A stretch of DNA of 64,000 bases from Cupriavidus sp. YR651 (GTDB lineage Bacteria > Pseudomonadota > Gammaproteobacteria > Burkholderiales > Burkholderiaceae), in assembly GCF_900101625.1 (NCBI RefSeq), contig NZ_FMYZ01000003.1:310001-374000 (forward strand), written 5' to 3'. Shown in pieces: positions 61,203-64,000 of this stretch. Each line of letters begins with the position of its first letter. The first letter of the stretch is position 1. A program made the position numbers and the translations under genes. Under the pieces are notes generated by a model. That model did not search any database. It had not been told where the DNA came from and saw only the letters and a program-made list of their open reading frames with translations.

Positions 61203-62021
61203 TCAGTAGGCGGCGCCGGGACGCGATGATGCCGCGTCATTGGATGCATTAGCGCGATCGGGCAGGAATTCCGCGGCCAGCTTGCGCGCCGCGCCCGCGA
61301 ACAGTAGCACGTCCACGCCGGTGGCAACGAAGGTGCAGCCGATCTCCAGATAGCGGCGGGCGAGCGTGGGGTCGGAGGTCAGCGTGCCGGCCGCCTTGCC
61401 GCTGGCGATGATCGTGCGCATCGCCCGCTCGATCTCGGCCTGCACCTCGGGATGGCCCGGCTTGCCGCGATGGCCCATCGACGCCGCCAGGTCGGCCGGG
61501 CCGATGAACACGCCGTCCACGCCGTCCACGGCGCAGATGGCTTCGAGGTTCTGCATGGCCCTGACGGTCTCGGCCTGCACCAGCAGGCAGACTTCGTCGT
61601 CGGCGACATCGAGGTAGTCCGTGCGCGCGCTCCATTGCGACACGCGGCCCACCGCGCTACCCACGCCGCGCACGCCATGCGGCGGGTAACGCGTGGCGCG
61701 GACGAGGGCCGCGGCTTGTTCGGCGGTGTCGACCATCGGCACCAGCAGCGTCTTCGCGCCGATATCGAGCAACTGCTTGATCAGCGCGGTCTCGCCGGCC
61801 ACGGCCCGCACCACGGGTTGCGAGCGGTAGGGCGCGACGGCCTGCAGCGTCTGCAGGATGGTGCGCACGTCGTTGGGCGCGTGTTCGCCGTCGATCAGCA
61901 GCCAGTCGAAGCCGGCCGTCGCGCTGACTTCGGCCAGGTAGGGCGTGGCGGCGGACATCCAGAGGCCGATCTGCGTCTGGCGCGCGGCCAGCGCGGTCTT
62001 GAATGGGTTGTTTGCGGGCAT
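61203..62021 (-). CDS. HpcH/HpaI-family class II aldolase
   Basis: 272 residues. Motifs: [34 protein letters not shown] (catalytic His in GEHAPN), [21 protein letters not shown], and [17 protein letters not shown]. Members cleave 2-keto-3-deoxy acids (for example 2-keto-3-deoxyglucarate or 4-hydroxy-2-oxoheptanedioate) to pyruvate and an aldehyde. Placed between the semialdehyde dehydrogenase and the hydroxy-acid dehydrogenase. Confidence 0.92.
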   Translation of the reverse strand: MPANNPFKTALAARQTQIGLWMSAATPYLAEVSATAGFDWLLIDGEHAPNDVRTILQTLQAVAPYRSQPVVRAVAGETALIKQLLDIGAKTLLVPMVDTAEQAAALVRATRYPPHGVRGVGSAVGRVSQWSARTDYLDVADDEVCLLVQAETVRAMQNLEAICAVDGVDGVFIGPADLAASMGHRGKPGHPEVQAEIERAMRTIIASGKAAGTLTSDPTLARRYLEIGCTFVATGVDVLLFAGAARKLAAEFLPDRANASNDAASSRPGAAY

Positions 62022-62042
62022 GCGTGGGGTCCGATGTATGGA

Positions 62043-62079
62043 TTGCCGTCAGGGGGTGCCGTCGGGGGTTGCCGTCAGG
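62043..62079. repeat. Short imperfect triple repeat at the dehydrogenase 3' end
   Basis: TGCCGTCAGGGGG, TGCCGTCGGGGGT and TGCCGTCAGG in tandem. It overlaps the dehydrogenase stop (62075-62077). Confidence 0.6.
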
Positions 62080-63550
62080 CCAGCTGGCCCTGGCACAGGT
62101 ATTTGGTGTGCATGTAGTCATCCAGGCCGTGGCGCGATCCCTCGCGGCCATAGCCGGATTCCTTGACGCCGCCGAACGGTGCCGCCTCGGAAGCAATCGC
62201 GCCTTCGTTGATGCCGACGATGCCGGTCTCCAGCGCCTGCGCCACGCGCCAGATGCGGCGCACGTCGTTGGAATAGAAGTACGCGGCCAGCCCGAACGGC
62301 GTGTCGTTGGCGTGGCGGATGACTTCATCCTCATGCCGGAAGCGGAAGACCGGTGCCACCGGGCCGAAGGTTTCCTCGTCGGCCAGGGCCATCGCGGGCG
62401 TGGCGTCGACCAGCACCGTGGGGGCGTAGTAGTGCGGGCCGTCGCTGGTCCGCACGCGCTCGCCGCCCGCGACGATGCGCGCGCCCTTGGCGACGGCATC
62501 CTGTACGTGGCGATCGATCTTTTCCACGGCGCGCGCATTGATCATCGGGCCGATCCGCGATGCGGGTTCGGTGGCCGGGCCCACGTGCAAGGCCTTGACG
62601 CGCGCGGCCAACCGCTCGACGAAGGCGTCGTGCACGCCGTCCTGCACATACACGCGGTTGGGGCAGACGCAGGTCTGGCCGCCGTTGCGGAACTTCGAGG
62701 CCATCAGGCCTTCGACGGCCGCATCGAGGTCGGCATCGTCAAAGACGATGAACGGCGCGTTGCCACCCAGTTCGAGCGACAGTTTCTTGAGCGTGCCCGC
62801 CGATTCGCGCGCCAGGTGCTTGCCGACAGGCGTCGATCCGGTGAAGGTGATCTTGCGCACGCGCGGGTCCGCCAGCCACGCATCGACCACGGCCGGCGTG
62901 TTGGTGCGCGATGCCGTGACGATATTGATCACGCCGGGCGGCAGGCCGGCCTCTTCGGCCAGATACACCAGCGCCAGCGCGGTCAGCGGCGTGTCCTCGG
63001 CCGGCTTGGCCACCACGGTGCAGCCTGCGGCGAGCGCGGGGGCGATCTTGCGCGCGATCATCGCCAGCGGGAAATTCCACGGCGTGATGGCGGCCACCAC
63101 GCCCACGGCTTCCTTCAGCACGAACATCTTGCGGCCCGGCGCCGATTCGGCCACCACGTCGCCGCAGATACGCGTGGCTTCTTCCGCGAACCATTCCACG
63201 TACGACGCGCCGTAGCGCACCTCGCCCACGCTCTCGTGCATCGGCTTGCCCTGCTCGGCGGAGATGATGCGCGCCAGGTCGTCCTGGTGCGACAGGATCA
63301 GCGCGTGCCAGCGCTTGATGATCTGGGCGCGGTCGCGCGCGGTGCGGCGGCTCCAGTCCGGGAATGCGGCGGCCGCGGCGTCGGCGGCGCGGATGGCGTC
63401 GGTGGCGTCGCTGTCCGGCACGCGGGCAATCTCGTCGCCGGTGGCGGGGTCAAACACCGGCAGCGTCTGGCCGGGCCGGGCATCGCACCATTGCTGGCCG
63501 ATGTAGTTCTGAGACCGCAACAGGTCCGGATGCGCAAGGGAAGCAAGCAT
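62075..63550 (-). CDS. NAD(P)-dependent semialdehyde dehydrogenase (GabD/alpha-ketoglutarate semialdehyde type)
   Basis: 491 residues. Substrate-binding start NYIGQQWCDARPGQTLPVFDPATG, NAD site VVAAITPWNFPLAMIARKIAPALAAGCTVVAKPAEDTP, catalytic Glu in LELGGNAPF and catalytic Cys in FRNGGQTCVCPNRVYV. The QTCVCPNR motif is that of succinate- and 2-oxoglutarate-semialdehyde dehydrogenases. With the UxaA-type dehydratase upstream, oxidation of 2-oxoglutarate semialdehyde in sugar-acid breakdown is likely. Confidence 0.9.
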   Translation of the reverse strand: MLASLAHPDLLRSQNYIGQQWCDARPGQTLPVFDPATGDEIARVPDSDATDAIRAADAAAAAFPDWSRRTARDRAQIIKRWHALILSHQDDLARIISAEQGKPMHESVGEVRYGASYVEWFAEEATRICGDVVAESAPGRKMFVLKEAVGVVAAITPWNFPLAMIARKIAPALAAGCTVVAKPAEDTPLTALALVYLAEEAGLPPGVINIVTASRTNTPAVVDAWLADPRVRKITFTGSTPVGKHLARESAGTLKKLSLELGGNAPFIVFDDADLDAAVEGLMASKFRNGGQTCVCPNRVYVQDGVHDAFVERLAARVKALHVGPATEPASRIGPMINARAVEKIDRHVQDAVAKGARIVAGGERVRTSDGPHYYAPTVLVDATPAMALADEETFGPVAPVFRFRHEDEVIRHANDTPFGLAAYFYSNDVRRIWRVAQALETGIVGINEGAIASEAAPFGGVKESGYGREGSRHGLDDYMHTKYLCQGQLA

Positions 63551-63587
63551 GGTGCGAAGGATGCGAAGGCGAAGAATGAAAGGGGAG

Positions 63588-64000
63588 TCAGCTGACGATG
63601 CCGAGATGCCAGGGCACGAATTCGTGGTCGCCCAGGCCGAGCAATTCGCTCTTGGTCGCCTCACCGGACGCGGCGCGCAGGATGTGGGCGAAGATCCGTT
63701 CCCCCATCTGCGCGACGCTCAGTTCGCCGTCGAGCACGAGGCCGCAGTTGATGTCCATGTCTTCCTCGAGCCGGCGGAACATGGGCGAATTCGACGCCAG
63801 CTTGATCGTCGGCGCGGGCTTGGAGCCGAACATCGACCCCCGGCCCGTGGTGAAGCAGATCAGGTTGGCGCCACTGGCGATCTGGCCGGTGGCGGCCACG
63901 GGGTCGTATCCGGGGGAATCCATGAAGACGAAGCCCGCCTTGTCGATCGGCTCGGCATATTCGTACACGGCCTGCAGCGGCGTGGTGCCGCCTTTCATCG
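63588..64000 (-). CDS. UxaA-family (galactarate/altronate dehydratase-type) large subunit, 3' end
   Basis: The gene starts beyond the right edge; 136 C-terminal residues are visible. Family features: KGGTTPLQAVYEYAEPI, GFVFMDSPGYDPVAATGQIASGANLICFTTGRGSMFGSKPAPTIKLASN and the final DHEFVPWHLG. It dehydrates galactarate, altronate or a related hydroxy acid. The 37-base gap to the semialdehyde dehydrogenase implies one operon. Confidence 0.88.
   Translation of the reverse strand, partial: MKGGTTPLQAVYEYAEPIDKAGFVFMDSPGYDPVAATGQIASGANLICFTTGRGSMFGSKPAPTIKLASNSPMFRRLEEDMDINCGLVLDGELSVAQMGERIFAHILRAASGEATKSELLGLGDHEFVPWHLGIVS

Noticed and set aside
62003..63595. 530-residue plus-strand reading frame opposite the semialdehyde dehydrogenase
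   Set aside because: Antisense shadow of a conserved enzyme with intact active site.

Overview
This is a high-GC chromosomal or megaplasmid segment from a beta-proteobacterium of the order Burkholderiales, most likely Cupriavidus or a close relative. Three things point there: two tripartite-tricarboxylate (Bug) binding proteins, the very many LysR regulators paired with small catabolic operons, and a copper/gold-type DUF2282-DoxX-DUF692-DUF2063 cluster resembling gigPABT of C. metallidurans. No rRNA, tRNA, CRISPR array, insertion sequence or prophage was recognised. Genus is an inference; no marker gene settles it.

Layout. 1-2.4 kb: end of a UPF0173 hydrolase gene, a solute-binding lipoprotein, then a small gene overlapping infA behind a long structured leader. 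2.6-10.1 kb: a GcvA-like LysR gene and a leftward eight-gene CoA-dependent acid-degradation operon (DUF35, thiolase, SDR, enoyl-CoA hydratase, Bug, hotdog thioesterase, CaiB CoA-transferase, nitroreductase). The same palindrome lies upstream of the regulator and of the operon. 10.3-17.2 kb: a cNMP-domain/TrxR-like fusion lacking CXXC, a MerR gene divergent from a methyltransferase with a textbook 19-bp-spacer promoter, a DsbA-like oxidoreductase, a LysR, a cupin and a RidA protein. 17.5-21.7 kb: an enolase-superfamily enzyme with a TRAP transporter (DctP and a fused DctQM).

21.7-28.7 kb is the most interesting block. A 2-Cys OhrR-type regulator diverges from an operon with two different cysteine-rich bufferin-like precursors, DoxX, the DUF692 (MNIO) modification enzyme with its DUF2063 partner, two exported alpha/beta hydrolases and an acetamidase with an internal zinc ribbon. 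Two near-identical 21-bp operator-like repeats bracket a strong sigma70 promoter.

28.7-38.2 kb: two LysR genes of one unusual subfamily flank an SDR lacking the catalytic Tyr, a frameshifted MmgE/PrpD gene, two tautomerases, a DUF485/ActP-like symporter pair, a b561-type cytochrome and a nitronate monooxygenase-like gene. 38.3-45.0 kb: MOSC protein, mmsA with divergent LysR, a luciferase-like oxidoreductase, an MFS transporter and a WrbA-like flavoprotein. 45.5-49.7 kb: a salicylate 5-hydroxylase-type (nagAaGHAb) operon with a divergent NahR/NagR regulator and a NahR-type box. 50.0-56.2 kb: an extracellular PHB-depolymerase-like esterase, then Bug, LeuC-like, LeuD-like, isocitrate-lyase/PEP-mutase-like and GntR genes, reminiscent of dimethylmalate metabolism. 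56.3-64.0 kb: fetAB, a CsbD gene with a clear terminator, an MFS transporter and a leftward sugar-acid module (UxaA-type dehydratase, semialdehyde dehydrogenase, HpaI aldolase, FAD-linked hydroxy-acid dehydrogenase) running off the right edge.

Overall the window is a string of small regulator-plus-operon catabolic units for organic and aromatic acids, with one stress- or metal-related natural-product-like operon in the middle. All functional assignments come from reading translated motifs; none was checked by database search.
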